Shown piece by piece: positions 30,854 through 40,280 of a DNA stretch of 64,000 bases (position 1 is its first letter; each line of letters opens with the position of its first letter). The DNA is taken from the NCBI RefSeq assembly GCF_003386795.1, contig NZ_QTUC01000001.1, positions 3,162,001 to 3,226,000 of the forward strand, written 5' to 3'. The DNA is from Thermasporomyces composti (GTDB lineage: Bacteria > Actinomycetota > Actinomycetes > Propionibacteriales > Actinopolymorphaceae). The notes beneath the pieces are model-generated. The model ran no database searches. It was not told the origin of the DNA and worked only from the letters and a program-made list of their open reading frames with translations. The translations under genes and the position numbers were made by a program.

Positions 30854-31840
30854 TCAGATCTTGCGCAGCCGGACGCGGGTCACCGCGTGCTCGGGGCCCT
30901 TGTGGAGCACCAAGGTCGCGCGCCCGCGCGTGGGCGCGATGTTCTGCTCCAGGTTCGGCCCGTTGATCGTGTCCCACAGGAAGGCCGCCCGGGCTACCGC
31001 CTCGTCGTGGCTCAGGTCGGCGTAGCGGTGGAAGTACGACTCGGTGTCCCGGAACGCCGTCTCCCGCAGGGCGAGGAACCGCGTGATGTACCACTGCCGG
31101 ATGTCAGCCGGCGAGGCGTCGAGGTAGATCGAGAAGTCGAAGAAGTCGCTCACGGCGAGCCCTCGCCGCCCGTCGGCGCGGATGCGAGCCGGCTGGAGGA
31201 CGTTGAGCCCTTCGAGGAGCAGGATGTCCGGGTTACGCACCTCCTGCACGCATCCCGGCACGATGTCGTACTTGAGGTGCGAGTAGACCGGGGCACGCAC
31301 CACGGGCGCACCCGACTTCACCGCGACGATGAAGCGGAGCAGGGCCCGCTGGTCGTACGACTCGGGAAAGCCCTTGCGGTGCATGATCCCGCGACGCTCG
31401 AGCTCGGCGTTGGGCAAGAGGAACCCGTCGGTGGTGACGAGCTCGACCTTCGGATGGTGCGGCCAGCGTGACAGCAGCTCACGCAGCAGGCGAGCCACCG
31501 TGCTCTTGCCGACCGCGACGGAGCCCGCGATCCCGATGACGAAGGGGGTGCGCACGGCCGGCTCCTCGTCGTCGTTCTCGCCGGAGAGGAACGTGTGGGT
31601 CGCTCGACGGAGCGCGCCCGTCGCGCGCACGTAGAGGTTGAGCAGTCGGCTCAGCGGCAAGTAGACCTCGCGGACCTCCGTCAAGTCGATCGCATCCGTC
31701 AGGCTTCGAATGCGCTCGAGGTCCTCAGCGCTCAGGGTGAGGGGAGTCTTGCCCGCGAGGCGGGCCCACGCGGCCCGGTCGAGTTCGACGTACGGTGTGG
31801 TCGCGCCGTTCGCTTCGCGGCTCTCCCGGGTGCGTCGCAT
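30854..31840 (-). CDS. coaA: Type I pantothenate kinase
   Basis: CoaA phosphorylates pantothenate, the first and usually rate-limiting step of coenzyme A synthesis. It has 328 residues from ATG 31840; the P-loop [12 protein letters not shown] is followed by [22 protein letters not shown] and [14 protein letters not shown], all conserved in the prokaryotic type I family. An in-frame ATG at 31909 would add 23 residues absent from mycobacterial homologues. It is transcribed divergently from glmS across a 135-bp gap. Confidence 0.96.
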   Translation of the reverse strand: MRRTRESREANGATTPYVELDRAAWARLAGKTPLTLSAEDLERIRSLTDAIDLTEVREVYLPLSRLLNLYVRATGALRRATHTFLSGENDDEEPAVRTPFVIGIAGSVAVGKSTVARLLRELLSRWPHHPKVELVTTDGFLLPNAELERRGIMHRKGFPESYDQRALLRFIVAVKSGAPVVRAPVYSHLKYDIVPGCVQEVRNPDILLLEGLNVLQPARIRADGRRGLAVSDFFDFSIYLDASPADIRQWYITRFLALRETAFRDTESYFHRYADLSHDEAVARAAFLWDTINGPNLEQNIAPTRGRATLVLHKGPEHAVTRVRLRKI

Positions 31841-31961
31841 AGCGACGATTCTTTCGCGGGCGCTTCGTCGCACTTCCCCCGCATGCCCGGAGTCCCACCC
31901 GCGGCTCATCCTCGGGGGAGGGACTTACCGAGATGGTGGCGATTCGATCACGCGGGGTGGC

Positions 31962-31967
31962 TAGGCT
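31962..31967 (+). promoter_or_regulatory. Candidate -10 element of a leaderless glmS transcript
   Basis: TAGGCT ends 8 nt before the glmS ATG, and there is no Shine-Dalgarno sequence in between. This geometry is typical of leaderless mRNAs in actinobacteria. No good -35 is visible, so the call is tentative. Confidence 0.4.
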
Positions 31968-31975
31968 GAGCGACC

Positions 31976-33823
31976 ATGTGCGGGATTGTTGGTTACGTGG
32001 GATCCTCGGGGTCCGTCGACGTCGTGGTCGAGGGTCTCCGTCGGTTGGAGTACCGCGGCTACGACTCCGCCGGTATCGCCGTGTGCGATGGTCCACGTGT
32101 GCACGTCCGCAAGCGCGCGGGCAAGATCGTGAACCTGCTCAAGGCGTTGGCGGACGACCCGCTGCCGGCGACGGGCGCGGCGATGGGCCATACCCGCTGG
32201 GCGACGCACGGCGCCCCGACAGACCCCAACGCCCACCCGCACATCGACTGTCAAGGACGGCTGGCCGTCGTCCACAACGGCATCATCGAGAACTTCGCGA
32301 CGCTCCGCGCGGAGCTGTCCGCCGCGGGCCACCAGCTGACGTCCGATACCGACACCGAGGCGGTTGCCCACCTGCTGGAGGACGCCTACGCGGCGTCCGG
32401 GGGAGACCTGGTCGAGGCCATGCGCGCCGTCTGCCGACGGTTGGAGGGCGCGTTCACCTTGGTCGCGATCCATGCCGACCAACCGGACCTGGTCGTGGGC
32501 GCGCGTCGCAACTCCCCGCTCGTGGTGGGACGGGGACAGGGCGAGAACTTCCTCGCCTCCGACGTCGCGGCGTTCATCGCCCACACTCGCGAGGCGGTGG
32601 AGCTCGGTCAGGACCAGGTGGTCGCGATCACCGCCACCGACGTCACCATCACCGACTTCGACGGTCGGCCGGCGGAGGGCCGCCCCTTCCACATCGACTG
32701 GGACATCTCCGCTGCCGAGAAGGGCGGCCACGACTACTTCATGCTCAAGGAGATCGCCGAGCAGCCCAAGGCGGTCGCGGACACCCTCCTCGGGCGGTTC
32801 ACCGAAGACGGCAGACTGCGCCTCGACGAGATCCGGCTCTCCGCCGAGGAGCTCCGCGAGATCGACAAGATCATCATCGTGGCGTGCGGCTCCGCCTTCT
32901 ACGCCGGCCTCACCGCGAAGTACGCCATCGAGCACTGGACGCGCATCCCGTGCGAGGTCGAGCTCTCGAGCGAGTTCCGGTACCGGGACCCGATCCTCGA
33001 CCGGTCGACGCTGGTCATCGCGATCTCGCAGTCCGGCGAGACCATGGACACTCTCATGGCGGTCCGGCACGCCCGTGAGCAGCGGGCGCGGGTGCTCGCC
33101 GTCTGCAACACCAACGGCTCCTCCATCCCACGCGAGTCCGACGCCGTGCTCTACACCCACGCGGGGCCGGAGGTGGGGGTCGCCGCGACGAAGACCTTCC
33201 TCACCCAGGTCGTCGCGTGCTACCTCATCGGCCTCTACCTCGCCCAGGTGCGCGAGTCCAAGTTCGGGGACGAGGTCGCCGTCGAGGTCGACCAGCTCGA
33301 CCGGATGCCGCAGGCGGTGGCGAAGGCGCTCGGCACCATGGACCAGGTGCGGGCCCTCGCGCGGGAGCTGGCCCACGTCAACTCGGTGCTGTTCATCGGG
33401 CGGCACGTGGGTTACCCCGTGGCGTTGGAAGGTGCGCTGAAGCTCAAGGAGCTCGCCTACATGCACGCCGAGGCGTTCGCGGCCGGCGAGCTCAAGCACG
33501 GTCCGATCGCGCTCATCGAGGACGGGGTGCCGGTCGTGGTCGTCGTCCCGCCGCGCGGACGGACCGTCCTGCACGACAAGATCGTCAGCAACATCCAGGA
33601 GATCCGGGCTCGCGGCGCGCGCACCATCGTGCTCGCCGAGGAGTCCGACGACACGGTGGAGCCGTGGAGCGACGTGCTCATCCGGCTGCCGGAGGTGCCG
33701 ACGCTGCTCCAGCCGCTGGTGGCCACCGTGCCGCTGCAGATCTTCGCGTGTGAGCTGGCGATCGCTCGGGGCAACGACGTGGACCAGCCCCGCAACCTCG
33801 CCAAGAGCGTGACGGTGGAGTAA
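31976..33823 (+). CDS. glmS: Glutamine-fructose-6-phosphate aminotransferase (isomerizing)
   Basis: GlmS makes glucosamine-6-phosphate from fructose-6-phosphate and glutamine, the entry to amino-sugar synthesis. The 615 residues comprise an N-terminal class II glutaminase domain with the nucleophile C2 (MCGIVGYVG) and two SIS sugar-isomerase domains with SQSGETMDTLMA and the C-terminal DQPRNLAKSVTVE. No catalytic ribozyme leader is present; the start may be leaderless. Divergent from coaA. Confidence 0.98.
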   Translation: MCGIVGYVGSSGSVDVVVEGLRRLEYRGYDSAGIAVCDGPRVHVRKRAGKIVNLLKALADDPLPATGAAMGHTRWATHGAPTDPNAHPHIDCQGRLAVVHNGIIENFATLRAELSAAGHQLTSDTDTEAVAHLLEDAYAASGGDLVEAMRAVCRRLEGAFTLVAIHADQPDLVVGARRNSPLVVGRGQGENFLASDVAAFIAHTREAVELGQDQVVAITATDVTITDFDGRPAEGRPFHIDWDISAAEKGGHDYFMLKEIAEQPKAVADTLLGRFTEDGRLRLDEIRLSAEELREIDKIIIVACGSAFYAGLTAKYAIEHWTRIPCEVELSSEFRYRDPILDRSTLVIAISQSGETMDTLMAVRHAREQRARVLAVCNTNGSSIPRESDAVLYTHAGPEVGVAATKTFLTQVVACYLIGLYLAQVRESKFGDEVAVEVDQLDRMPQAVAKALGTMDQVRALARELAHVNSVLFIGRHVGYPVALEGALKLKELAYMHAEAFAAGELKHGPIALIEDGVPVVVVVPPRGRTVLHDKIVSNIQEIRARGARTIVLAEESDDTVEPWSDVLIRLPEVPTLLQPLVATVPLQIFACELAIARGNDVDQPRNLAKSVTVE

Positions 33824-33849
33824 CGCGCGGCTTCAGCGGGGAGCGTGGC

Positions 33850-34590
33850 TCACACCGCGACGCCCACCGCCATGCCGACGGCGTACGTCACGAGCATCGC
33901 CAACGCCCCACCCGTGACCGTGCGCAGCGCCGCCCGGTGCGGGTTGGCGCCGCCGAGCCGCGCGCTCACGGTGCCGGTCAGCCACAGCGCGAGCACGACA
34001 GAGCCGACACAGACGGGGATCCGTGCGGTGACCGGTGGAAGCGTGATCGCCAGGAGGGGAAGCGCGCCACCGAGGGTGAACGCGATGAACGACGCGACCG
34101 CCGCTTGGGTGGGACTGGTGAGCTTGTCCGGGTCGATACCGAGCTCCGCCTCGGCGTGGGCGCGCAGGGCGTCCCGCTCGGTGAGCTCGATGGCGACTTG
34201 ACGGGCCAGGCCCGGCGAGATGCCTTTGGATTCGTAGAGGCTGGTGAGCTCGTCGAGCTCGGCCTCAGGCAACGTGCGCAGCTCCCAGGCCTCCCTATCG
34301 AGCAACGCTCGCTCGGTGTCACGCTGGGTGCTCACCGAGACGTACTCGCCCGCCGCCATCGACAGGGCGCCGGCGAACAGACCGGCGAGCCCTGCGGTGA
34401 GGATCGTCGCGAGGTCGGTCGTCGCGGCGGCGACGCCGACGACGATCCCCGCGATCGAGACGATGCCGTCGTTGGCGCCGAGGACGCCTGCGCGCAGCCA
34501 GTTCAGGCGGTTCGCGACGCTCACCTGGTGGAGCGCCGGCTCGTCGGGGTGCCGGGGTTCCGGTCCCCGAGCAGCTTCGACGTCGCTCAT
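33850..34590 (-). CDS. VIT1/CCC1-family membrane transporter
   Basis: Members of this family move Fe(II) or Mn(II) across membranes. The 246-residue protein starts at ATG 34590 (MSDVEAARG). The family signature WLRAGVLGANDGIVS is at about residues 32-46, followed by SMAAGEYVSVSTQRDTE, a cytoplasmic metal-binding helical segment (about 105-160), and C-terminal membrane helices, giving about five in total. The frame stays open far upstream through the antisense of nnr, which is not coding. It faces glmS tail to tail with 26 bp between; no terminator stem is evident there. Confidence 0.9.
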   Translation of the reverse strand: MSDVEAARGPEPRHPDEPALHQVSVANRLNWLRAGVLGANDGIVSIAGIVVGVAAATTDLATILTAGLAGLFAGALSMAAGEYVSVSTQRDTERALLDREAWELRTLPEAELDELTSLYESKGISPGLARQVAIELTERDALRAHAEAELGIDPDKLTSPTQAAVASFIAFTLGGALPLLAITLPPVTARIPVCVGSVVLALWLTGTVSARLGGANPHRAALRTVTGGALAMLVTYAVGMAVGVAV

Positions 34591-34791
34591 GAGGTGTGAC
34601 CGTATCCCGGACTCGTGACAGACGGTAGCGAGGAAAGGCTTACCTAGCTCCGCGGCGTCGGCTGGCTCCCGTGTGGCACGCGGGACGACACGCGATCGCG
34701 AGGCCCCGCGGAGCGACCCACGCGGCAAGGCAACACGCGCGAATGGTCCTGATTGCTTTCGGTGGCCCGAGAGGTGCCGCCGTGCGAGAAG

Positions 34792-35154
34792 ATGGAGCCC
34801 GTGATCGTCGGGGTAGGGATCGACGTGGTCGACATCGATCGGTTCGAGGCCACGTTGGAACGGACGCCGGCGCTGCGCACGCGGCTGTTCACCGAGGCCG
34901 AACGTGACCGGCCCGTCGCCTCGCTCGCCGCACGCTTCGCGGCCAAGGAGGCGTTGGCCAAGGCGCTCGGAGCCCCCGCCGGCCTGCACTGGCAGGACGC
35001 CGAGGTGGTGACGGACGCCTTCGGTCGTCCGTGGCTGGAGGTGCGGGGGACGGTCGCCGAGCAGACCGAGCTGCTCGGCGTGACGAGGATGCACGTGTCG
35101 TTGTCGCACGACGCCGGGATCGCCTCGGCCGTCGTCGTGCTCGAGCGCGGGTAG
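34792..35154 (+). CDS. acpS: Holo-[acyl-carrier-protein] synthase
   Basis: AcpS transfers 4'-phosphopantetheine from CoA to acyl carrier protein. It has 120 residues with the two signature motifs [12 protein letters not shown] (metal-binding Asp) and [12 protein letters not shown] (catalytic Glu and Lys). The start is uncertain: ATG 34792 (MEPVIVGVG) or GTG 34801; a GGAG overlaps the first codons, and neither has an ideal ribosome binding site. It is followed after 9 bp by nnr, a common actinobacterial pairing. Confidence 0.94.
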   Translation: MEPVIVGVGIDVVDIDRFEATLERTPALRTRLFTEAERDRPVASLAARFAAKEALAKALGAPAGLHWQDAEVVTDAFGRPWLEVRGTVAEQTELLGVTRMHVSLSHDAGIASAVVVLERG

Positions 35155-35163
35155 GAGACAGCG

Positions 35164-36588
35164 ATGCGCACCGCGTACACCGTCGACCGGATCCGCGCGG
35201 CCGAGCAGGCGCTCATGGCTCAGCTCCCGCCGGGCACGCTCATGCAGCGAGCCGCCGCCGGGCTGGCCACCGCGTGTGCGGACTTCCTCGGTGGGTGCTA
35301 CGGCGCCGAGGTCGTCGTCGTCGCCGGCACCGGCGACAACGGCGGTGACGCGCTGTACGCCGGGGCGCGGCTGGCGCGGCGTGGGGCGCGGGTCAGCGCC
35401 ATCGTGCTGGACCAGGCCAAGGTCCACCGCGGTGGTGTGGCCGCGCTGACCACAGCGGGCGGCTGGGTTCTCGCACCCGACGAGTACGCCACCGCCATCG
35501 CTGGAGCGGACCTCGTCCTGGACGGCATCGTCGGGATCGGCGGCAAGCCCGGCCTGCGACCTCCCGCGGACCGCGTCCTCGACCTCGTGGAGGAGCACGC
35601 CGTCCCCGTCGTGGCCGTCGACGTCCCGAGTGGGATCGACGTCGACACCGGCGAGACGCCCGCACGGCACGTGCGAGCGGAGCTCACCGTGACGTTCGGC
35701 GCCCACAAGATCGGGCTGCTCGTGGATCCCGGCGCCACGGCGGCGGGTCTGGTGCACCTGGTCGACATCGGCCTCGGCCCCTACCTGGGCGAGCCGGACG
35801 TCGAGGCACTGCAGGCCGACGACGTGGCGGAACGACTGCCGGAGCCGTCCCGGGCGTCGCACAAGTACAGCCGGGGTGTCGTGGGCGTCGTCGCGGGCTC
35901 GGAGCAGTACACCGGTGCCGCCGTCCTCGCGGTCGGCGGCGCGGTGGCCGGTCCGGTCGGCATGGTGCGGTACGTCGGCCCGCCGGAGCCCACCCGGTAC
36001 GTCCGGGCGCGCTGGCCCGACGTGGTGTGCGGCGAGGGCCGGGTCCAGGCGTGGGTCGTGGGCTCTGGCCTGGGCGACGACCCCGCCCGCGCCGACGAGG
36101 TGCGTCGCATCCTGGCCAGCGGGCTGCCCGTCCTGGTGGACGCCGACGGCTTGCGCCACCTGCCAGAGCGCTGCGAGGGGCCTGTGCTGCTCACCCCGCA
36201 CGAGGGCGAGCTCGCCCGGCTCCTCGGTGTGGAGCGGGAGGCGGTGACCGCGCGACGCCTCCACTACGCCCGTGCGGCCGCAGCTCGTTGGAACGCCACC
36301 GTCCTGCTCAAGGGCGCGACCACCGTGGTCGCGGCACCGGATGGTCGGGTCCGGGTCAACACGGTGAGCGTTCCCTGGGTGGCGACCGCTGGGTCGGGGG
36401 ACGTCCTCTCCGGCGTGTGTGGGTCGCTCCTCGCGGCCGGGCTCGATCCGCTCGAGGCCGGCAGCGTCGGCGCCTACCTGCACCAGACGGCCGGCGTGCT
36501 GGCGTCGCGAGGCGGGCCGATCACGGCAGACGACCTCGCGCGGGCGGTGCCCGCGGCGTATCGGATGCTGCTCGGCGGCGACGAGTGA
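35164..36588 (+). CDS. nnr: Bifunctional NAD(P)H-hydrate repair enzyme (epimerase and ADP-dependent dehydratase)
   Basis: It repairs hydrated, inactive NADHX and NADPHX. The 474 residues hold an N-terminal YjeF epimerase domain (about 1-215, with AGTGDNGGDALYAGARL) and a C-terminal ribokinase-like dehydratase domain (about 225-470, with TPHEGELARLLG and the catalytic-Asp motif TAGSGDVLSG). ATG 35164 has AGGAGA upstream. It lies between acpS and a reverse-strand peptidase gene; a 15-bp tandem repeat follows its stop. Confidence 0.96.
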   Translation: MRTAYTVDRIRAAEQALMAQLPPGTLMQRAAAGLATACADFLGGCYGAEVVVVAGTGDNGGDALYAGARLARRGARVSAIVLDQAKVHRGGVAALTTAGGWVLAPDEYATAIAGADLVLDGIVGIGGKPGLRPPADRVLDLVEEHAVPVVAVDVPSGIDVDTGETPARHVRAELTVTFGAHKIGLLVDPGATAAGLVHLVDIGLGPYLGEPDVEALQADDVAERLPEPSRASHKYSRGVVGVVAGSEQYTGAAVLAVGGAVAGPVGMVRYVGPPEPTRYVRARWPDVVCGEGRVQAWVVGSGLGDDPARADEVRRILASGLPVLVDADGLRHLPERCEGPVLLTPHEGELARLLGVEREAVTARRLHYARAAAARWNATVLLKGATTVVAAPDGRVRVNTVSVPWVATAGSGDVLSGVCGSLLAAGLDPLEAGSVGAYLHQTAGVLASRGGPITADDLARAVPAAYRMLLGGDE

Positions 36589-36612
36589 CGCGCGCTCAAC
36601 CACCTGACCGAC

Positions 36613-36642
36613 ACCCGTCGGTCCGCTACCCGTCGGTCCGCT
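36613..36642 (+). repeat. 15-bp perfect tandem duplication after nnr
   Basis: ACCCGTCGGTCCGCT is present twice without a spacer (36613-36627 and 36628-36642) in the 95-bp gap between the converging nnr and peptidase genes. The sequence has no dyad symmetry. Confidence 0.9.
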
Positions 36643-36683
36643 CCCTCGGTACGTCGGGTCGTCCGCGTCGTGGCGGCCAGCCG

Positions 36684-37775
36684 TCAGGGCTTGGAGGGGA
36701 AGCCGTCGGGCTCGGGGTAGCCGGGTGGGCGAGCCGACGGGAACCGTTCCAGGTAGGCGGGCAGGTCGACGGCGGGTGTCCGCACGCTCGTCGCGGCGAG
36801 CACGGCGTCGATCACCGCCAGACACACCGCGTCGGCCGCGGCGGCCTGCACCGCCACGGTGCCGCCGAGCTCCGCCGGTCCAGTCCAGCCGTCCGGAGCG
36901 GCGGCGGCCACCTCCAGCTCACCGGTGGCGAGGGCGAACACCGTGTCCCCGTCGAGCAGGGTGTGGACGGGTCGGACGGCGCGGGCCAGGCCGTCGTGGC
37001 CTGTCGACGCCATGCGGGTGAGCTGCGCGTGGTTGAGGCGGGCGTTCGTCGCGACCACCGCGAGCGTGGTGTGGAAGCCCGCACCGGCCTCGGGGCGACC
37101 GGGTTCGCCAGGGGACGGAGGCGCCTCGACGGGAGGACGGGGCCGCAGGGCCTCCTCGGTCACCAGATGTGCGCCCAGGAGGGCCCCTCCGCCCGGCGCG
37201 CACGGTGAACCGTACGCGTTCGCCACGACCAGCGCCGCCACCACGACGCCGCCACCGAGCCGGATGCTCGCGGTGCCGACGCCGCCTTTGAGCCCGGGCA
37301 GCGAGAACGCCGCGCCCGTGCCGGCTCCCACGCAGCCGGTGCGGACGGCCCCTGCGGTCGCGGCACGCGCGGCCTCGTAGCCCAGCTCGGCGTCCGGTCG
37401 CAGCCGCGCGTCCCCGCCCCGCCCGAGGTCGTAGACGACCGCCGCCGGGACGATCGGGACGATCACGCCCGGCGCGGGCTGGAAGCCGCGTCCCTCCTCC
37501 TCGCACCATCGCTGCACGCCGCCGGCGGCCGCCAACCCGTACGCGCTCCCACCGGCCAGCGTCACCGCGTGCACGTCGTCGAGGAGCGTTCCGGGGGCCA
37601 GCGCGTCCGTCTCCCGGGTGCCTGGACCGCCGCCACGCACGTCGACGGCACCGATCGTCCCCCGTGGGGGTACCACGACGGTGACGCCCGTCAGCCAGCC
37701 GGCGCCCACCCGCTCGGCCTGGCCGACGAGGATGCCGGAAATGTCGGTGATCGCGCCGTACGGGTTGGTCGCCAC
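36684..37775 (-). CDS. P1-family (DmpA/endotype 6-aminohexanoate hydrolase-like) peptidase
   Basis: Family P1 enzymes are N-terminal-nucleophile aminopeptidases or amidases made as a proenzyme that cuts itself. The 363-residue protein starts at GTG 37775 with NPYGAITDISGILVGQAE, and has the conserved DVRGGGPGTRETDAL, the glycine-rich LAGGSAYGLAAAGGV and the processing site FHTTLAVVATNA, whose Thr (236 or 237) should become the nucleophile. The substrate is unknown. An upstream ATG at 37871 would add a non-conserved lead. A TAGACT element 8 nt upstream suggests a leaderless mRNA. Divergent from alr. Confidence 0.88.
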   Translation of the reverse strand: MATNPYGAITDISGILVGQAERVGAGWLTGVTVVVPPRGTIGAVDVRGGGPGTRETDALAPGTLLDDVHAVTLAGGSAYGLAAAGGVQRWCEEEGRGFQPAPGVIVPIVPAAVVYDLGRGGDARLRPDAELGYEAARAATAGAVRTGCVGAGTGAAFSLPGLKGGVGTASIRLGGGVVVAALVVANAYGSPCAPGGGALLGAHLVTEEALRPRPPVEAPPSPGEPGRPEAGAGFHTTLAVVATNARLNHAQLTRMASTGHDGLARAVRPVHTLLDGDTVFALATGELEVAAAAPDGWTGPAELGGTVAVQAAAADAVCLAVIDAVLAATSVRTPAVDLPAYLERFPSARPPGYPEPDGFPSKP

Positions 37776-37783
37776 GGCACAGG

Positions 37784-37789
37784 AGTCTA
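37784..37789 (-). promoter_or_regulatory. Candidate -10 of a leaderless transcript for the P1 peptidase
   Basis: On the reverse strand TAGACT ends 8 nt before the GTG start, with no ribosome binding site between. It supports GTG 37775 as the real start. No clear -35 partner is seen. Confidence 0.4.
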
Positions 37790-37894
37790 GGCGCGTCCTG
37801 GTGGGTCCTGGGCGGCCCGGCAGGGCCACCACGGCCCTGGGGGTCAGGCGTCCTCCCGCATGGCGGGGCACCGGCCTGGGACACTGGAGCAGTC

Positions 37895-39040
37895 ATGGAT
37901 GCATCTGTCCGCGCCGAGGCGTACGTCGACCTGACCGCCATCCGGTCGAACGTCGAGCTGCTTCGCGAGCGAGCCGGCGACGCCGAGGTCATGGCGATCG
38001 TGAAGGCCGACGGCTACGGCCACGGCTTGGTCCAGTCCGCCCGGGCGGCACTCGAGGGCGGGGCGAGCTGGCTCGGTGTGTCGACCGTCGACGAGGCGCT
38101 CGCTCTCCGCGACACCGGCATCACCGAGCCGCGGATCCTGTCCTGGCTGGCGGTTCCGGGGGAGCGCTGGGGCGACGCGCTGGCGGCCGGTGTCGACGTC
38201 GCCGCCTACTCGACGTGGCAACTGGCCGAGATCGCGGAGGCGGCCGCGAGCCGGGCGACGAGGGCTCGGGTCCACCTCAAGGTCGACACCGGTCTCGGTC
38301 GGGGAGGTGCCCCCCTGCGGGAGTGGCCGGCCCTGGTGGACGCGGCCCTGGCCGCCGAGGCGGAGGGCACGGTCACGGTGGTCGGGGTGTGGTCGCACCT
38401 GGCCTGCGCGGACGAGCCGGGGCATCCCTCGGTGGCCCGTCAGCTCGCAGCGTTTCGGGAGGCGGTGGCCTTCGCCGAGCGTGTCGGCCTGCGTCCCGAG
38501 GTGCGCCACCTGGCGAACTCAGCCGGCCTGCTCGCCGTCCCGGACAGTCACTTCGACCTCGTCCGCGCTGGTCTCGCCATCTACGGGCTCTCGCCGATCC
38601 CGTCGGTGGCGTCGTCCGCGGAGCTCGGACTCACCCCGGCGATGACCCTGCGGGCGCGGGTCGCGCTGGTGAAGCGAGTGCCGGCGGGTGAGGGTGTCTC
38701 CTATGGCCATCGCTACGTCACCGACCGGGAGACCACCCTGGCGTTGGTGCCGCTCGGCTACGCCGATGGCGTCCCCCGTTCCGCGAGCAACGTGGGCCCC
38801 GTCCTGATCGGTGGGCGGCGTCGTACCATCGCGGGCACCGTCTGCATGGACCAGTTCGTGGTCGACGTCGGTGACGACCCGATCGCCGAGGGGGAGGAGG
38901 TCGTGTTGTTCGGTCCTGGCACGTCGGGCGAACCGACTGCCCAGGACTGGGCCGAGGCGACCGGGACGATCTCGTACGAGATCGTCACCCGTCTCGGTGC
39001 TCGAGTTCCACGTCACTACGGCGGTGAGCGTTCGAGTTGA
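37895..39040 (+). CDS. alr: Alanine racemase
   Basis: Alr is a PLP enzyme that makes D-alanine for peptidoglycan. It has 381 residues. The PLP lysine is K37 in VKADGYGHG and the second catalytic base is Y270 in VSYGHRY; RAGLAIYG and the C-terminal CMDQFVVDVGD and GTISYEIVTRLG are conserved. ATG 37895 follows GGAG with 5 nt spacing. It starts the alr-hydrolase-tsaE run found in many actinobacteria. Confidence 0.97.
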   Translation: MDASVRAEAYVDLTAIRSNVELLRERAGDAEVMAIVKADGYGHGLVQSARAALEGGASWLGVSTVDEALALRDTGITEPRILSWLAVPGERWGDALAAGVDVAAYSTWQLAEIAEAAASRATRARVHLKVDTGLGRGGAPLREWPALVDAALAAEAEGTVTVVGVWSHLACADEPGHPSVARQLAAFREAVAFAERVGLRPEVRHLANSAGLLAVPDSHFDLVRAGLAIYGLSPIPSVASSAELGLTPAMTLRARVALVKRVPAGEGVSYGHRYVTDRETTLALVPLGYADGVPRSASNVGPVLIGGRRRTIAGTVCMDQFVVDVGDDPIAEGEEVVLFGPGTSGEPTAQDWAEATGTISYEIVTRLGARVPRHYGGERSS

Positions 39041-39191
39041 GCGTGTTGAGACCGGCTCGCGCGGGCCGAGCTGAGGGCCGAGGGGTGTCCAGACCGGTGG
39101 CGCCCCGTTCCGGCGTACCCGAGTCCGGAGCGTGCCGAGCGCGAGTCCCGGTGGCTGTCGTGAGCGGGGGTTTCATGAGCGGGTGGCCGCG

Positions 39192-40280
39192 ATGAGCGTG
39201 TGGAAGGTGCTCGAGCGGCGGTCGGGTCTGCTCGGCGCGGCGGCGGGTGTGGTCGCCGCCGGTCTCGCCGCGGGCACGGCCGCAGGACTCGCCGTCGAGC
39301 GCTACCTCGTCGGGCGGCGTCGCATGGGCACGACCGAGCCGGACGAGGCGTTCGGCACGCTGCGCGGTGAGCCCGTCGTCGTGAAGACCCGGGACGGCCT
39401 CGAGTTGTACGCGGAGGTGGACGAGCCTCGTCGATCGTCCTCCCGCCTCACCGTCGTCTTCAGCCACGGGTACGCCCTCAACCTCGACTGTTGGCACTTC
39501 CAACGCGCCGCGCTCGTCGACGAGGCTCGGCTCGTCTTCTACGACCAGCGCTCGCACGGCCGGTCGGGCCGCTCGCCACGTGAGTTGTGCAACGTCGACC
39601 AGCTCGGCCTCGACCTCGGACAGGTCCTCGACCAGGTCGTGCCGGACGGGCCGGTGGTTCTCGTCGGTCATTCGATGGGCGGCATGGCGATCCTGGCCCT
39701 GGCGGACCAGCGTCCGGAGCTGTTCTCCGACCGGGTGGTCGGTGTGGCGCTGCTCGCGTCGAGCGCCGGGGACCTCGACCGGGTCACCCTCGGTGTGCCG
39801 GGACCCATGGGGCGGCTGGTCCACAAGGTCACGCCGGCGGTGGTGGCCGCTCTCGCGCGCGCACCCGACCTGGTCGAGCACAGCCGCAGGGCCGGCAGCG
39901 ACATCGCCTACCTACTCACCAAGCGCTACTCGTTCGGCTCGAAGGTGCCAGCGGCCCGGGTGGAGTTCGTCGCCGAGATGCTGGCGGCGACCCCGATCGA
40001 GGTCGTGGCCGACTTCTTCCCCGGCTTCGCCGAGCACGACAAGTACGCGGCGCTGGAGGTCTTGCACGGCGTGGAGACGTTGATCATCGGTGGTCGGGAC
40101 GACCTCATCACGCCGGTGGAGCACAGCCGCCGGATGGCCGAGCTGCACCCCGCCGCCCAGTACATCGAGCTCTCCGAGGCGGGTCACATGTTCCTCATCG
40201 AGCACCCTGAGGTTGTCAACGCCGCCCTGCTGGATCTGCTGGACCGCGCGGGCCATGCCGCGGAGGCGATGACGTCGTGA
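39192..40280 (+). CDS. Alpha/beta hydrolase
   Basis: The substrate is unknown; homologues sit between alr and tsaE in many actinobacteria. It has 362 residues from ATG 39192 (MSVWKVLERRSGLLG). Residues 11-35 are hydrophobic and Ala/Gly-rich, likely an N-terminal membrane anchor. The fold shows the oxyanion segment FSHGYALN, the nucleophile elbow GHSMGG, the acid in GGRDDLITP and the catalytic His in EAGHMFLIEHP. The longer frame from 39132 is not supported. Its stop overlaps the tsaE-fusion GTG by 4 nt. Confidence 0.9.
   Translation: MSVWKVLERRSGLLGAAAGVVAAGLAAGTAAGLAVERYLVGRRRMGTTEPDEAFGTLRGEPVVVKTRDGLELYAEVDEPRRSSSRLTVVFSHGYALNLDCWHFQRAALVDEARLVFYDQRSHGRSGRSPRELCNVDQLGLDLGQVLDQVVPDGPVVLVGHSMGGMAILALADQRPELFSDRVVGVALLASSAGDLDRVTLGVPGPMGRLVHKVTPAVVAALARAPDLVEHSRRAGSDIAYLLTKRYSFGSKVPAARVEFVAEMLAATPIEVVADFFPGFAEHDKYAALEVLHGVETLIIGGRDDLITPVEHSRRMAELHPAAQYIELSEAGHMFLIEHPEVVNAALLDLLDRAGHAAEAMTS

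Noticed and set aside
31841-31975. glmS ribozyme or other riboswitch in the coaA-glmS gap
   Set aside because: The gap is 135 bp with a -10-like element 8 nt before the ATG; nothing resembles the glmS ribozyme core, which is a Firmicutes-type element.
34591-36825. Extension of the VIT1-like reverse frame to 991 codons
   Set aside because: The extra 745 codons lie antisense to acpS and nnr and show no family motif; the conserved protein starts at ATG 34590.
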